Assembly (NCBI GenBank): GCA_014904845.1
Contig: MU119306.1
Location: 1-64,000 of the forward strand
Length of the DNA: 64,000 nucleotides
DNA from: Acephala macrosclerotiorum
Taxonomy: Eukaryota; Ascomycota; Leotiomycetes; Helotiales; Mollisiaceae
Reading direction: 5' to 3'
Every line of letters begins with the position of its first letter. The stretch's first letter is position 1. Under the pieces are notes generated by a model. That model had not been told where the DNA came from, searched no databases, and saw nothing but the letters and a program-made list of their open reading frames with translations. Shown in pieces: positions 63,972-64,000 of this stretch. A program made the translations under genes and the position numbers.

Positions 63972-64000
63972 CTTGACTTTGTTTTTTCGGCGTTTGGGTT

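Overview
The window looks like a chromosome segment of a filamentous ascomycete (Pezizomycotina; a Leotiomycete-like genome is my guess, not shown). Genes have spliceosomal introns of about 46-56 nt with GTAAGT-like donors, CTAAC/CTAAT/CTGAC branch sites and TAG/CAG acceptors, and near-50% GC. They are set between very AT-rich blocks of the kind left by repeat-induced point mutation (RIP). In those blocks almost every surviving C or G sits in a CpG dinucleotide.

Layout. (1) 1-32,580: AT-rich gene desert. It contains a pair of long inverted-repeat arms (about 3,985-5,070 and 20,280-21,905). They are less eroded than the DNA between them, and each carries tandem copies of a roughly 190-220 bp unit (two on the left, four on the right). 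They may be the ends of one ~18 kb dead mobile element. (2) 32,600-36,960: a small GC-richer island bracketed by inverted copies of the same AT-rich sequence. It holds a coiled-coil/zinc-ribbon reading-frame remnant, an intact aldo/keto reductase, and a broken gene in which a NACHT-type NLR N-terminal domain (NACHT_N) runs straight into pieces of an OrsD/DUF3505 C2H2 protein. (3) 36,990-47,940: a second AT-rich block without genes. (4) 47,950-64,000: a gene-dense euchromatic arm with an UNC93-like transporter pseudogene (+), a FluG-type amidohydrolase/glutamine-synthetase-like fusion (-), a four-exon GT90/CAP10 glycosyltransferase (-), a bacterial-type phosphohexomutase (-), a 5' fragment of a Dal5-like MFS permease (-), a foldback repeat, a 5' fragment of a GH2 beta-mannosidase (+), two unassigned short coding fragments, a coiled-coil protein (-), and a small C2H2 zinc-finger protein (-) whose start codon lies 30 bp from the window edge.

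How the parts relate. FluG-like, GT90 and phosphohexomutase genes lie in a row on one strand but show no operon-like coupling. The hexomutase (sugar-phosphate supply) and GT90 (sugar transfer in the secretory pathway) could both serve glycan synthesis, which is inference only. Gene decay concentrates near repeats: the transporter pseudogene sits at the edge of the AT block, and the MFS and mannosidase fragments flank the foldback. Four genes each show an apparent one-base deletion in or beside a short homopolymer. This could be real pseudogenisation or uncorrected consensus error, so the sequence accuracy of those sites matters. No virus, CRISPR array, rRNA or tRNA was recognised.
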